The notes beneath the pieces were generated by a model that saw nothing but the letters and a program-made list of their open reading frames with translations, was not told where the DNA came from and did not search any database. Of a DNA stretch of 38,501 nt, positions 9,032 through 17,135 are shown piece after piece (the first letter of the stretch is position 1; each line of letters begins with the position of its first letter). The stretch lies in assembly GCA_964645985.1 (NCBI GenBank), contig CAZYCC010000009.1, positions 1 through 38,501 of the forward strand, given 5' to 3'. This DNA comes from CAZYCC01 sp964645985 (GTDB taxonomy: Bacteria; Bacillota; Clostridia; Oscillospirales; CAG-272). The translations under genes were made by a program, and so were the position numbers.

Positions 9032-9167
9032 GCGCATATGTTTCGCGGGAGGTGTTTCCTCGCGCGCTCTTCTCGCGGGAGGAACCTCGCCTCCGGGCGC
9101 GGGCATTGTCGCACCGCTCTATTTTGCGAGAGGGACATTGCCGCGCACCGCGGCTCGCCCCTTTCCC

Positions 9168-11057
9168 TTACGGATTCGGGTTTCCGGGGCCGTCCTCGAA
9201 ACCGGCGTTGTAGTAGCCGTCGCCGGGGCCCGCGCCGGGGTTGCCGTTCCCGGGGTTGCCCGCTTCCGGAGCGCCGCCCGGAGCGCCGCCCTGCGGGCCT
9301 CCTGCCGCGCCGCCCTGCGGGGGCTGCTGCGCGTAGATCTTCTCGGAGAGGCGGTAGATCGCCTGCTGCAGAGCCTCGCTGTCCGCCTTAATTTCCTCGA
9401 TATTGTTCCCGGTCAGCGCCGTGCGCAGCTTCTCGATCGCCGCGTTTACGCCCGACTTGTCTTCCTCGGAGAGCTTGTCGCCCGCCTCCTGCATTGTCTT
9501 CTCGCACTGGAAGATGAGCGACTCGGCGTTGTTCTTTGCTTCAACCGCCTCTTTCTTTGCCTTATCCTCGGCGGCGTACCGCTCGGCATCCTTGACCGCG
9601 CGGTCGATGTCTTCTTTGGACATATTGGTCGAGGAGGTAATTGTGATGTGCTGCTCGCGCCCGGTGCCGAGGTCCTTCGCCGAGACGTTGACGATGCCGT
9701 TCGCGTCGATGTCGAAGGTCACCTCGATCTGCGGCACGCCGCGCGGCGCGGGCGCTATTCCGTCGAGTATGAACCTCCCGAGCGTCGTGTTGTCCGCCGC
9801 CATCTCGCGCTCGCCCTGCAGGACGTGCACCTCAACCGAGGGCTGCATATCCGACGCCGTGCTGAAAACCTGGCTCTTTTTCACCGGGATGGTGGTGTTG
9901 CGCTCGATGATTTTCGACGAAACGCCCCCAAGCGTCTCGATGCCGAGCGAAAGCGGCGTCACGTCAAGCAGGAGCAGATCCTTGACGTCCCCGCCGAGCA
10001 CGCCGCCTTGAATCGCCGCGCCGATGGCAACGCACTCATCCGGGTTGATGCCCTTGAAGGGTTCCTTGCCGCAGAACGCCTTGACTGCGTTCTGCACGGC
10101 GGGAATGCGCGTTGAGCCGCCGACGAGCAGCACCTTGTCGATTTGGCCGATGGACAGCCCCGCGTCGGCGAGCGCCTTGCGGCAGGGCCCCATGCACGCC
10201 TCGACGAGGTCGGATGTCAGCTCATCGAACTTGGCGCGCGTCAGGGTCGCGTCGAAGTGCTTGGGGCCGCTCGCGTCCGCCGTGATGAAGGGCAGGTTGA
10301 TGTTTGCCTGCGTCATGCCGGACAGCTCAATCTTTGCCTTCTCAGCGGCTTCTTTCAGACGCTGCATCGCCATCTTGTCGCTGCGCAGGTCGATACCGCT
10401 CTCTTTTTTGAAGCTGTCGGCAATCCAGGTGATAATGCGATCGTCAAAGTCATCGCCGCCGAGGTGGGTGTTGCCGTTGGTCGCGAGCACCTCAAAGACC
10501 CCGTCGGAAATCTCGAGCAGCGATACATCGAATGTGCCGCCGCCAAGGTCAAAGACCATAACCTTTTGGTCTCCCTTGTCCTTGTCGACGCCGTAAGCGA
10601 GCGCCGCCGCGGTCGGCTCGTTGATGATGCGCTGCACGTTGAGCCCGGCGATCTTGCCGGCATCCTTGGTCGCCTGTCTCTGCGCGTCTGAAAAGTAGGC
10701 GGGCACCGTGATGACAGCGTCCGTTACCTTGCCGCCGAGGTACGCCTCCGCGTCGGCTTTGAGTTTCTGCAGGATCATCGACGAGATTTCCTGCGGGGTG
10801 TACGCATGGCCGTCGATGGTCACCTTCTCGGTAGTGCCCATCTTGCGCTTGATAGACATCACCGTCCGATCGGGGTTGGTGATCGCCTGGCGCTTCGCCA
10901 CCTGCCCGACCATGCGCTCGCCGGTTTTCGAGAACCCGACGACCGAGGGCGTTGTGCGCGACCCCTCCGGGTTGGGGATGACGACAGGCTCGCCACCCTC
11001 GAAGACCGCGACGCACGAGTTGGTCGTGCCGAGGTCAATGCCGATGATTTTTCCCAT
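9168..11057 (-). CDS. dnaK: Molecular chaperone DnaK (Hsp70)
   Basis: A 629-residue Hsp70. The ATPase domain opens with IGIDLGTTNSC and includes the phosphate loop AVITVPAYF, the FDLGGGTFDVS strand pair and LLVGGSTRIP. The linker DLLLLDVTPLSLG leads into the substrate-binding domain and a helical lid. The last 60 residues are Gln/Gly/Pro/Ala-rich with repeated G-N-P-G, ending in a stretch in which only YYNAGFED faintly recalls the usual acidic Clostridial tail. GGGAGGT five bases before the ATG supports the start. It is the last gene of the CIRCE-controlled operon, 249 bases after grpE. No dnaJ follows, so its J-domain partner must be encoded elsewhere. Confidence 0.97.
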   Translation of the reverse strand: MGKIIGIDLGTTNSCVAVFEGGEPVVIPNPEGSRTTPSVVGFSKTGERMVGQVAKRQAITNPDRTVMSIKRKMGTTEKVTIDGHAYTPQEISSMILQKLKADAEAYLGGKVTDAVITVPAYFSDAQRQATKDAGKIAGLNVQRIINEPTAAALAYGVDKDKGDQKVMVFDLGGGTFDVSLLEISDGVFEVLATNGNTHLGGDDFDDRIITWIADSFKKESGIDLRSDKMAMQRLKEAAEKAKIELSGMTQANINLPFITADASGPKHFDATLTRAKFDELTSDLVEACMGPCRKALADAGLSIGQIDKVLLVGGSTRIPAVQNAVKAFCGKEPFKGINPDECVAIGAAIQGGVLGGDVKDLLLLDVTPLSLGIETLGGVSSKIIERNTTIPVKKSQVFSTASDMQPSVEVHVLQGEREMAADNTTLGRFILDGIAPAPRGVPQIEVTFDIDANGIVNVSAKDLGTGREQHITITSSTNMSKEDIDRAVKDAERYAAEDKAKKEAVEAKNNAESLIFQCEKTMQEAGDKLSEEDKSGVNAAIEKLRTALTGNNIEEIKADSEALQQAIYRLSEKIYAQQPPQGGAAGGPQGGAPGGAPEAGNPGNGNPGAGPGDGYYNAGFEDGPGNPNP

Positions 11058-11306
11058 AAATTACCTCCCGGGCAGCGCCCGACGCTGAAGTGAAAGACGA
11101 AAGGGAATGGCACCCGCAACGCGGTGCCGTATATAGAAAAGTTTATGTGAGAGTTGCCCGCTGTGCTGTCCTCTCTTGTGAGGAGGGCAGGGAAGTGCGC
11201 GCCGCCCCCGCAAGAGCGCCCGAACGGTTTCTCGCTGGGTTTTCCCGTGTTTCCCGCGTTTTGCGGGTTGCCCATGCGGGCAGAGATGCCGCCGAGGAGA
11301 GCTTTC

Positions 11307-11885
11307 TCAGTTCGCGACCTTGACCATCGCGTAGCGCAGGACGCGGTCGCCCTTGCGATAGCCGCGCTGCAATACCTCGACGATTTCCCCCTCGCCGCGC
11401 GCCTCGTCCTCGATATGACTGACCGCGTTGTGCAGGGTGGGGTCGAAGTGCTCGCAGGGTACCTCGGTGACCCCGAGCGCCTCAAGCGCCGCCTCAAACT
11501 GCGTGAGCGTCATTTTGACCCCCCGCCGCAGATCTTCTGCATCCCCCTCCGCTGCCGCCGCCCGCTCGAGGTTGTCGAGCACCGGCAGAAGCGCGGTCAG
11601 CACGTCGCCCGCAGCGTCGGCATAGAGCGCGTCCTTTTCCTCGCGCGCGCGCCGGCGATAGTTGTCGTACTCCGCCGCCATGCGCAGATATTTGTCCTCA
11701 AGCTCGTCCGCGCGCTCCTGCGCCTCGGCAAGTGACTTCTTCGCCTCCTCAAGCTCCCGCTTCGTCGAGCGGCTCTCTTTCTTGCCGCCGCTCTCCTTCC
11801 CCCCGGCAGAGCTCGGTGGGCTCGAAGGCGAGTCTTGCGGTTTTTCCTCCTCCCCCGCAAGAGGTTTTTTCTCGTCGCTATCCAT
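11307..11885 (-). CDS. grpE: Nucleotide exchange factor GrpE
   Basis: A 192-residue GrpE, the ADP-release factor for DnaK. Residues 1-50 are disordered-looking (Glu, Ser, Lys and Pro-rich), then a long coiled coil runs through KYLRMAAEYDNYRRRAREEK, followed by a C-terminal beta domain with the HFDPTLHNAV segment and a final V-L-Q-R-G-Y family motif, all classical. AGGAGA six bases before the ATG supports the start. It lies 66 bases after hrcA and is co-transcribed with hrcA and dnaK. The 249 bases between it and dnaK contain a GGCACC / GGTGCC hairpin close to dnaK but no good promoter. Confidence 0.95.
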   Translation of the reverse strand: MDSDEKKPLAGEEEKPQDSPSSPPSSAGGKESGGKKESRSTKRELEEAKKSLAEAQERADELEDKYLRMAAEYDNYRRRAREEKDALYADAAGDVLTALLPVLDNLERAAAAEGDAEDLRRGVKMTLTQFEAALEALGVTEVPCEHFDPTLHNAVSHIEDEARGEGEIVEVLQRGYRKGDRVLRYAMVKVAN

Positions 11886-11951
11886 CGCTGTCTCCTATGT
11901 GAAAGACATAACCATTTGCAAAAATAGCCTTGCCGCGCGCAGCCTCGCCCG

Positions 11952-13010
11952 CTATGCCTCGTCCTCCTCCCCCTCGACAATGCGCGCGAGGGCGCGCACG
12001 GTAGAGAGCACGCGCGCGTACTGCATTCGGCATGGCCCAACGACGCCTATAGCGCCGATGCGCGCCCCGCCCGCCTCAATCGGCTGCAGCACAAGCGAGC
12101 TGCCGCGCAGCCCGTCGAGCGCACACTCCTGCCCGATGTAGACCGCCGCCTCCTCCCCCGCACGAGAGGCGAGTGTGAGAAGTTCCTGCGCGCGCTCGAG
12201 CGCGCGCAGGAGATCCGAGAGCCGCTCTGTGTCCGCGTACTCGCGGTAGCGCAGGAGCGTCTCCACGCCGGATAGAGCGAGATCGCCCTCTTCCTCCCCT
12301 TCGGCGAGCGCGGCGGTGATCTCCTCCCAGAGCGAGGTCGGCTCGGTGCCGTAGGGCAGAAGCGCGCGCTCCATCTCCTCGAGAAAGGGATAGGGCAGCG
12401 CCGAGAGGTCGCGCCCCGCGAGCGTGCGGTTGAGCAGCGCTTCGAGTGCGGCGAGAGACTTCTCCCCGAGAGGGGCGGCGCGGTGCACAAAACGGGTGCG
12501 CACGCTGCGCGGGGTTAGCACGAGAACAAGCAGAAACGAGCGCTCATCTACCGGCGCGAGTGTAAAGCGCAGGACGCGCTCTTCCCTCCGCGCGCGCCGC
12601 AGGGCGATCGCGGGGTAGCCGGTCACCTCGGAGGCGACCTTCCCCGCCCGCCGCAGCAGTGTCCCGCGCGAGCTCTTTTGCTCGGCAAGACCCTCGCGCA
12701 GGCGGCGCAGCTCCTGCTTACTCATCTCATAGCGCGGCATGAGGTCATCGACATACAGGCGGTAGCCCCGCTCGGAGGGGACGCGCCCCGCCGAGGTGTG
12801 TGGGTGGGTGAGATAGCCAAGCGCCTCGAGCTCCGCCATCTCCCCGCGAATCGTCGCGGAGGAAAAGGGAAACTCCCCGCCGCCCTCGCCCTCGCGCTCG
12901 GTGAGCGCGCGGCTGCCGACCGGCTCACCCCGCTCGATATAGCTCTCCACAACCGCGCGCAAAATGTCGCGCTTGCGCGAGGAAAGCTCCGAGGCCGCCG
13001 TACTCATCAT
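11952..13010 (-). CDS. hrcA: Heat-inducible transcription repressor HrcA
   Basis: A 352-residue HrcA, the repressor that binds CIRCE operators and responds to the state of GroEL. The N-terminal winged helix shows RKRDILRAVVESYIERGEPVGSRAL-type residues and ATIRGEMAELEALGYL, followed by THPHTSAGRVPSERGYR, the most typical family segment. The dimerisation and inserted domains follow, and the C-terminus has GPCRMQYARV. AGGTG stands close to the ATG; the next codon is also ATG. It is the first gene of hrcA-grpE-dnaK. Its operator and promoter lie about 430 bases upstream in this assembly, across a 100-N gap, which is unusually far. Confidence 0.96.
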   Translation of the reverse strand: MMSTAASELSSRKRDILRAVVESYIERGEPVGSRALTEREGEGGGEFPFSSATIRGEMAELEALGYLTHPHTSAGRVPSERGYRLYVDDLMPRYEMSKQELRRLREGLAEQKSSRGTLLRRAGKVASEVTGYPAIALRRARREERVLRFTLAPVDERSFLLVLVLTPRSVRTRFVHRAAPLGEKSLAALEALLNRTLAGRDLSALPYPFLEEMERALLPYGTEPTSLWEEITAALAEGEEEGDLALSGVETLLRYREYADTERLSDLLRALERAQELLTLASRAGEEAAVYIGQECALDGLRGSSLVLQPIEAGGARIGAIGVVGPCRMQYARVLSTVRALARIVEGEEDEA

Positions 13011-13200
13011 AACACCTGCTTCCGCTTTCGGAGTCTACCGCCCTTGGCGGCACCCCGCCCAAAGCTGTGGCCCGCTCGCGGCGAATTTCCGCCCGTGGCG
13101 GAAAAAAGACAATCGTTTCGTGCGCGCGCGATGCAGTCAAAAAGAAGAAAATCGTATATCAAGCAAGGAATACCGACCCGCCCTCCTGCGCCGCGCCCTT

Positions 13201-13300
13201 NNNNNNNNNNNNNNNNNNNNNNNNNNNNNNNNNNNNNNNNNNNNNNNNNNNNNNNNNNNNNNNNNNNNNNNNNNNNNNNNNNNNNNNNNNNNNNNNNNNN
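13201..13300. other. Assembly gap (100 N) in the hrcA leader
   Basis: A run of exactly 100 N. The nine bases to its left (13192-13200) and the first nine to its right (13301-13309) are the same, CGCGCCCTT. The two contigs may therefore really overlap or abut, and the true gap may be zero. The flanks are non-coding. Confidence 0.95.
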
Positions 13301-13435
13301 CGCGCCCTTCGCGTTTCCGGCGTGCCGGATTTTGGGGAAAAAGACGCTTCGCGGTAGGGTTTTCGGTGAGAACGATCGCACCGCGCGCCCTCGCGCGCCC
13401 CGCGGGGGGGGGGACGATGGGTGCGAAGCGCGATT

Positions 13436-13462
13436 TTGGCACTCTCGGGGGGGAAGTGCTAA
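13436..13462 (-). promoter_or_regulatory. CIRCE operator (HrcA binding site)
   Basis: TTGGCACTC, nine bases, AAGTGCTAA. Compared with the consensus TTAGCACTC-N9-GAGTGCTAA there is one mismatch per arm and the spacing is exact. It lies just downstream of the -10 box of the minus-strand promoter, at the start of the expected transcript, which is the classical location. Confidence 0.93.
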
Positions 13463-13472
13463 CTTTGAGCAT

Positions 13473-13501
13473 AGTGTACCACACGCCCACGGCTTTGTCA
13501 A
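13473..13501 (-). promoter_or_regulatory. Sigma-A promoter of hrcA-grpE-dnaK
   Basis: On the minus strand TTGACA (13496-13501) and TACACT (13473-13478) are 17 bases apart. Transcription should start near 13466, directly before the CIRCE operator. The resulting leader of up to about 455 bases before hrcA includes the N gap. The 13011-13901 stretch otherwise holds no gene. Confidence 0.9.
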
Positions 13502-13648
13502 GTCGTCACCACCCCTTATTTGTGAATCTTTCGTGAATATCACGCGAAAAAATCTGTCATTTTGCAAAAAAATGGGGAAAATCCCGCACTTCCCGCCGCT
13601 CTCCCCCCAGAAGGCAATGCCGCGCCGCGCCGCCGCTCCCCCCTTAGC

Positions 13649-13669
13649 AAAAATCCCCCATGAGGGGGA
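13649..13669 (-). terminator. Probable intrinsic terminator of the amino-acid importer operon
   Basis: Read on the minus strand, a TCCCCC / GGGGGA stem with a four-base TCAT loop is followed directly by five T. It lies about 230 bases after the stop of the importer ATPase gene and before the hrcA promoter, so it would keep the two transcripts apart. Confidence 0.65.
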
Positions 13670-13901
13670 GCAGGAGCTTTTTATCGGGACAACAGCCCGC
13701 GCGGTGGCGGTGCAAAAGGGGAATTTCCCCTGAAGTTTGGCAGGTTTCGGGCGAGGCCTCTCGCGGGGTTTTGCGCGGCGCGGCAAGGGGGTCGCCCCGC
13801 CACGATTTCGCGCGCTGCCGGGAGGGCGGCGGTCGTCACGCAGGTTAGCCCTTTACCGTGTCCCGCCGCATTTCTCGCCCGCGCGAGGGCGGCGTGCCCC
13901 G

Positions 13902-14687
13902 CTACTTCTCGAGGCTGCCGAGGAACTCGCGTAGGCGCGGGTTTTGCGGGCGCTCGAAAAGATCCTCGGGCGATCCCGCCTCGCGCACGACGCCCTCGTC
14001 CATGAACAGCACTTTATCGGACACCTCGCGCGCGAAGCGCATTTCGTGCGTGACGATGATCATCGTCATGTGGCGCCCGGCAAGAGCGCGGATGACCGAC
14101 AGCACTTCGTTTGTCAGCTCCGGGTCGAGCGCGGAGGTCGGTTCATCGAAGCAGAGCACGCGCGGGTTCATTGCGAGCGCGCGCGCGATCGCCACGCGCT
14201 GCTGCTGCCCGCCGGACAGCTCGAAGGGGTAGTTTTGCAGCTTTTCGGTGAGCCCCACGCTCTCGATGAGAGCGCTCGCCCGCTCGTCAATCTCTCGGAA
14301 AATCTCCGCTTTGCTATGCTTGAAGTCCTCGCGCTCCCTTGCCTGCAGGCGCATCGCGAGCGTGACATTCTCAAGGACATTGTACTGCGGAAAAAGGTTG
14401 AAGTTCTGAAAGACAAGCCCGAAGGTCAGCTGCCGCGCGCGCCGCTCGGCGGGGGTGGGTTTCGCGCTCGGAGCGTCCGCGTCGAAGAGAACCTTCCCGT
14501 CTACCGCGATGCTGCCGCCGTCCGGCGTTTCAAGGTTGTTGATGCAGCGCAGCAGGGTCGTTTTTCCCGAGCCGGAGGAGCCGATGACCGAGAGAACCTG
14601 CCCCTCTTCCATCGAAAAGTCTATGCCGCGCAAGACCTCGGTCTTTCCGAAGCGTTTGCGCAGCGCGCGCACCTCCAGAACCTGCAT
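13902..14687 (-). CDS. Polar amino-acid ABC importer, ATP-binding subunit
   Basis: A 261-residue ATPase of the GlnQ/HisP/TcyC group, powering import of a polar amino acid or related compound. It shows Walker A GSSGSGKTT (about 36-44), the FQNFNLFPQYNVLENV Q-loop region typical of the polar amino-acid family, signature LSGGQQQRVAIARAL and Walker B VLCFDEPTSALDPEL, ending with the D-loop and H-switch (TH). The start at 14687 is chosen over 14693 because TAAGGAG then sits at a proper six-base spacing. It is the third gene of the operon, 13 bases after the permease stop. The exact substrate (Gln, Cys, His or other) cannot be told from the ATPase. Confidence 0.93.
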   Translation of the reverse strand: MQVLEVRALRKRFGKTEVLRGIDFSMEEGQVLSVIGSSGSGKTTLLRCINNLETPDGGSIAVDGKVLFDADAPSAKPTPAERRARQLTFGLVFQNFNLFPQYNVLENVTLAMRLQAREREDFKHSKAEIFREIDERASALIESVGLTEKLQNYPFELSGGQQQRVAIARALAMNPRVLCFDEPTSALDPELTNEVLSVIRALAGRHMTMIIVTHEMRFAREVSDKVLFMDEGVVREAGSPEDLFERPQNPRLREFLGSLEK

Positions 14688-14700
14688 CGCCATCTCCTTA

Positions 14701-15504
14701 CTATGAGCGGAAGTAGTCCAGTTTTTTCTCGGTGTAGTTTAGAAGAAGTGTCAGCAGACCGTTGAGAACGAGGTAGAAAACTGCGGTATAGAAGAGCGGC
14801 CAGATGAGGCCTTTTTTGATGAACGACTCGCCCATCCAGATGATCTCATAGACCGCTATGACGCGCACGAGCGCGGTGTCCTTGACGAGGGTGATCAGCT
14901 CGTTGCCCATCGGCGGGACGATCCGCTTGATAAGCTGCAGCAGCACGACATGAAAGAAGACCTGCGGTCGCGTCATCCCGAGAACCTGCCCCGCCTCGTA
15001 TTGCCCTACCGGAATCGACTGTATGCCGCCGCGGTAGATCTCCGAGAAGTAGCAGGCGTAGTTGATGACGAAGGTGATGAGCGCTGCGGTGAAGCGCGGC
15101 AGCAGCGGCAGGTCAAAGAGCAGACCCGGTCCGTAGTAGACGATGAGGATCTGCAAGAGCAGGGGTGATCCGCGCACGATCCAAACGATGGTGCGCGTGA
15201 GGTAGCGCAGCGGGCGAAAGCGGGTCATCGAGCCGAGGCAGATAATAAGCCCGAGCGGCAACGCAAAAAGCAGCGTCAGCCCGAACAGCTGCGCCGTCGT
15301 CAATAGCCCCTGCAGGAGCTTGAGATTGACATCCCAGAAAGAAGCCAAGGAAAATAAGGAAAGGTAAGAAAGAAAAAACGATTGCCCGCGGGGCACAGGG
15401 AAACAAGCGCGTCCTCTCGCGAGAGGCGTTCGCGCGGGGAGAACGGGCCGCCCTCTCGCGCGTGATTTCGATTTGCCGATTTCCTGCCTACTTGATGAAG
15501 GCAC
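14701..15504 (-). CDS. Polar amino-acid ABC importer, permease subunit
   Basis: An HisM/GlnP-type permease with the family core LLTTAQLFGLTLLFALPLG, a helix ahead of W-I-V-R-G-S-P-L-L-L-Q, and the EAA loop (YEAGQVLGMTRPQVF) that contacts the ATPase. Four or five membrane helices are visible. The frame opens with GTG at 15504, which has AAGAGG nine bases before it, giving 267 residues. The first 50 are Arg/Pro-rich and not family-like. Relatives of 215-225 residues would begin near a TTG at 15348 (215 residues) or a GTG at 15396, neither with a ribosome site, so the true start is uncertain. It lies between the binding protein and the ATPase in one operon. Confidence 0.88.
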   Translation of the reverse strand: MPSSSRQEIGKSKSRARGRPVLPARTPLARGRACFPVPRGQSFFLSYLSLFSLASFWDVNLKLLQGLLTTAQLFGLTLLFALPLGLIICLGSMTRFRPLRYLTRTIVWIVRGSPLLLQILIVYYGPGLLFDLPLLPRFTAALITFVINYACYFSEIYRGGIQSIPVGQYEAGQVLGMTRPQVFFHVVLLQLIKRIVPPMGNELITLVKDTALVRVIAVYEIIWMGESFIKKGLIWPLFYTAVFYLVLNGLLTLLLNYTEKKLDYFRS

Positions 15505-15598
15505 CCGTCAGCGCCTCTTGTGAGGAGCGGGCGCGCGAAAAAACGACGAGAGGAGGGCTTTGTCCGGGGACGCAGCCCCCTCGCGCCGTTATGAGCGG

Positions 15599-16420
15599 TT
15601 ATTTCGGGATAATGTTCTTTGCGATGTTGTACTTCTCGGCGGTCTCCATGACGATGCCCTGCTCATACGCCTTCTTCCAGAAGTCGTTGAACGCGCCTAC
15701 GAGATCGCTTCCCTTGCGGAAGCCTACGCCGTACTCCTCGCTCGTCAGGTCTATCTCGGTGACGGCAAGCTCGGCGTAGTCGGTGCCCTCGCCGATCATC
15801 GCCTGCCCCATCAAAAGGTCGATGACCGCGGCGTCCGCGCTGCCCGCCGAGACTTCCATCAGCGCTTTTGCCTGCGTGTCAACCGCCGTGTAGGGGATAC
15901 TCTCCGCGTCGAGCGCCTCCGCACCGGCGGAGCCGTTCTCCACGACAAACGTCAACTCGCGAATATCGTCCACGCTCGTGAGTCCGCTCGCCTTGTCGGC
16001 CTTTGTGACGACGACTTGCGCATTTTTGCAGTATGGGTCGCTCGTGCCCATTAGCTGCTTGACATCGTCTGTCAGGGTCATCCCGTTCCAGACGACATCG
16101 ACCGCTTTGGTGTCAAGCTCAATGGATTTGTTGTCCCAGTTGGTGATCTCGATGAACTCTGCCGTCACACCGAGCTCTTTTGCGAACTCCTTCGCCATAT
16201 CGGCATCAAAGCCGATCCACTCCTCCGATCCCTCCTCGCGGTAGTCCATCGGCGCGAAGTCTGTGATGCCAACGATAAGCGTGCCCTTGTCCTTGACATA
16301 GGCGACATCCGAGGAGGTGGGGTCGCCTTCTTCCTTGTCCCCGCAGGAAAGGAGCATCCCCCCCATGAGAAGCAGCGCCATCAGCCCCGCCGCCACTCGC
16401 AAAAAGCTTGATTTTTTCAT
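15599..16420 (-). CDS. Polar amino-acid ABC importer, substrate-binding lipoprotein
   Basis: A 273-residue solute-binding protein of the periplasmic-binding-protein 3 family (SBP_bac_3). A signal peptide with Lys-Lys start and lipobox L-L-S-C puts the lipidated Cys at about residue 25, so it is anchored outside the membrane. The mature part begins with the family pattern GTLIVGITDFAPMDY and includes WIGFDADMAKEFAKELG and the hinge region VVWNGMTLTDD. It binds the substrate and hands it to the permease. GGAG five bases before the ATG at 16420 decides the start; a frame open to 16501 has no such site. It is the first gene of the three-gene operon and has a perfect promoter upstream. Confidence 0.95.
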   Translation of the reverse strand: MKKSSFLRVAAGLMALLLMGGMLLSCGDKEEGDPTSSDVAYVKDKGTLIVGITDFAPMDYREEGSEEWIGFDADMAKEFAKELGVTAEFIEITNWDNKSIELDTKAVDVVWNGMTLTDDVKQLMGTSDPYCKNAQVVVTKADKASGLTSVDDIRELTFVVENGSAGAEALDAESIPYTAVDTQAKALMEVSAGSADAAVIDLLMGQAMIGEGTDYAELAVTEIDLTSEEYGVGFRKGSDLVGAFNDFWKKAYEQGIVMETAEKYNIAKNIIPK

Positions 16421-16472
16421 AATCACTCCAAAAAGAAAACCGCAAGGCGCCTTTTGCGCCGCAACTACCCGC

Positions 16473-16501
16473 ATTATACCGTATTTCCCCGCCTCTGTCA
16501 A
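16473..16501 (-). promoter_or_regulatory. Consensus sigma-A promoter of the amino-acid importer operon
   Basis: On the minus strand TTGACA (16496-16501), 17 bases, TATAAT (16473-16478): both boxes match the consensus exactly. The leader to the gene is about 45 bases and contains a GGCGC / GCGCC hairpin (16446-16460). Confidence 0.93.
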
Positions 16502-16596
16502 TCATATGCCGAAAAAAATGTTCTCCCGGGAAAGAATCGCAAAGGAACCGCGCCGCGCGACCTCGCGCGAGATATGCCTGCCCGTTTCCCCATCGG

Positions 16597-16626
16597 TTGA
16601 CATTCGCCCCGCCACGGTGGTATACT
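16597..16626 (+). promoter_or_regulatory. Sigma-A promoter of the nusB gene run
   Basis: TTGACA at 16597-16602 and TATACT at 16621-16626, 18 bases apart, about 95 bases before the nusB start. It is back to back with the importer promoter, the two -35 boxes being 95 bases apart. Confidence 0.88.
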
Positions 16627-16721
16627 ATAAAAGAATAGTGGCAATTGCGCGAAGGTACGCCCTCCTGCTCCGCGCGCCGCGCCGCTGCGTCGCGCCGCCG
16701 TCGTCTTTCTTCCTCGAGTTT

Positions 16722-17135
16722 ATGAATCGAACCGATCAGCGCAGGCTCGCGCTTGAGCTGCTTTACAGTGCGAGCTTTTTTGAGAACGAGCCGCCGGAGG
16801 ACTTTTTCGCGCGCGAGCGGGAGAACCGGAACTTGCCGGACGAGCCATATCTGCGCGATACCGTCATCGGGACACTCACGCGCGCGGACGAGCTTGATGA
16901 GATTATATCCAAGCACGCGCGGGGGTGGGAGCTAACGCGCCTGTCGCGCATCACGCGCGCGATTTTGCGCCTTTCGATTTGCGAGATGCTCACCCGGGAC
17001 GATGTGCCGACCGCCGTCGCCATAAACGAGGCAGTCAACCTCGCCAAGCGCTACGCCGAGGAGGGTGCGCCGCCCTTTGTCAACGGTATTCTGAACGCCG
17101 TCGCGACCGAGCGCAACCTGAAGGACGACCGATGA
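16722..17135 (+). CDS. nusB: Transcription antitermination protein NusB
   Basis: A 137-residue NusB, which with NusE binds boxA RNA and helps antitermination of ribosomal RNA transcripts. All-helical sequence with the family elements RRLALELLYS near the start, YLRDTVIGTLTRADELDEII in the middle and LSRITRAILRLSICEML, VAINEAVNLAKRY and PPFVNGILNAV at the end. Length is normal. The start at 16722 fits the family N-terminus (M-N-R-T-D-Q-R-R); the frame is open further upstream to 16317 but overlaps the promoter. No Shine-Dalgarno sequence is visible. Its stop overlaps the next gene's start as ATGA. Confidence 0.93.
   Translation: MNRTDQRRLALELLYSASFFENEPPEDFFARERENRNLPDEPYLRDTVIGTLTRADELDEIISKHARGWELTRLSRITRAILRLSICEMLTRDDVPTAVAINEAVNLAKRYAEEGAPPFVNGILNAVATERNLKDDR

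Noticed and set aside
11058..11306. Separate promoter for dnaK (TATATA in the grpE-dnaK gap)
   Set aside because: No acceptable -35 box at 16-18 bases, and the operon promoter with CIRCE is clear upstream.
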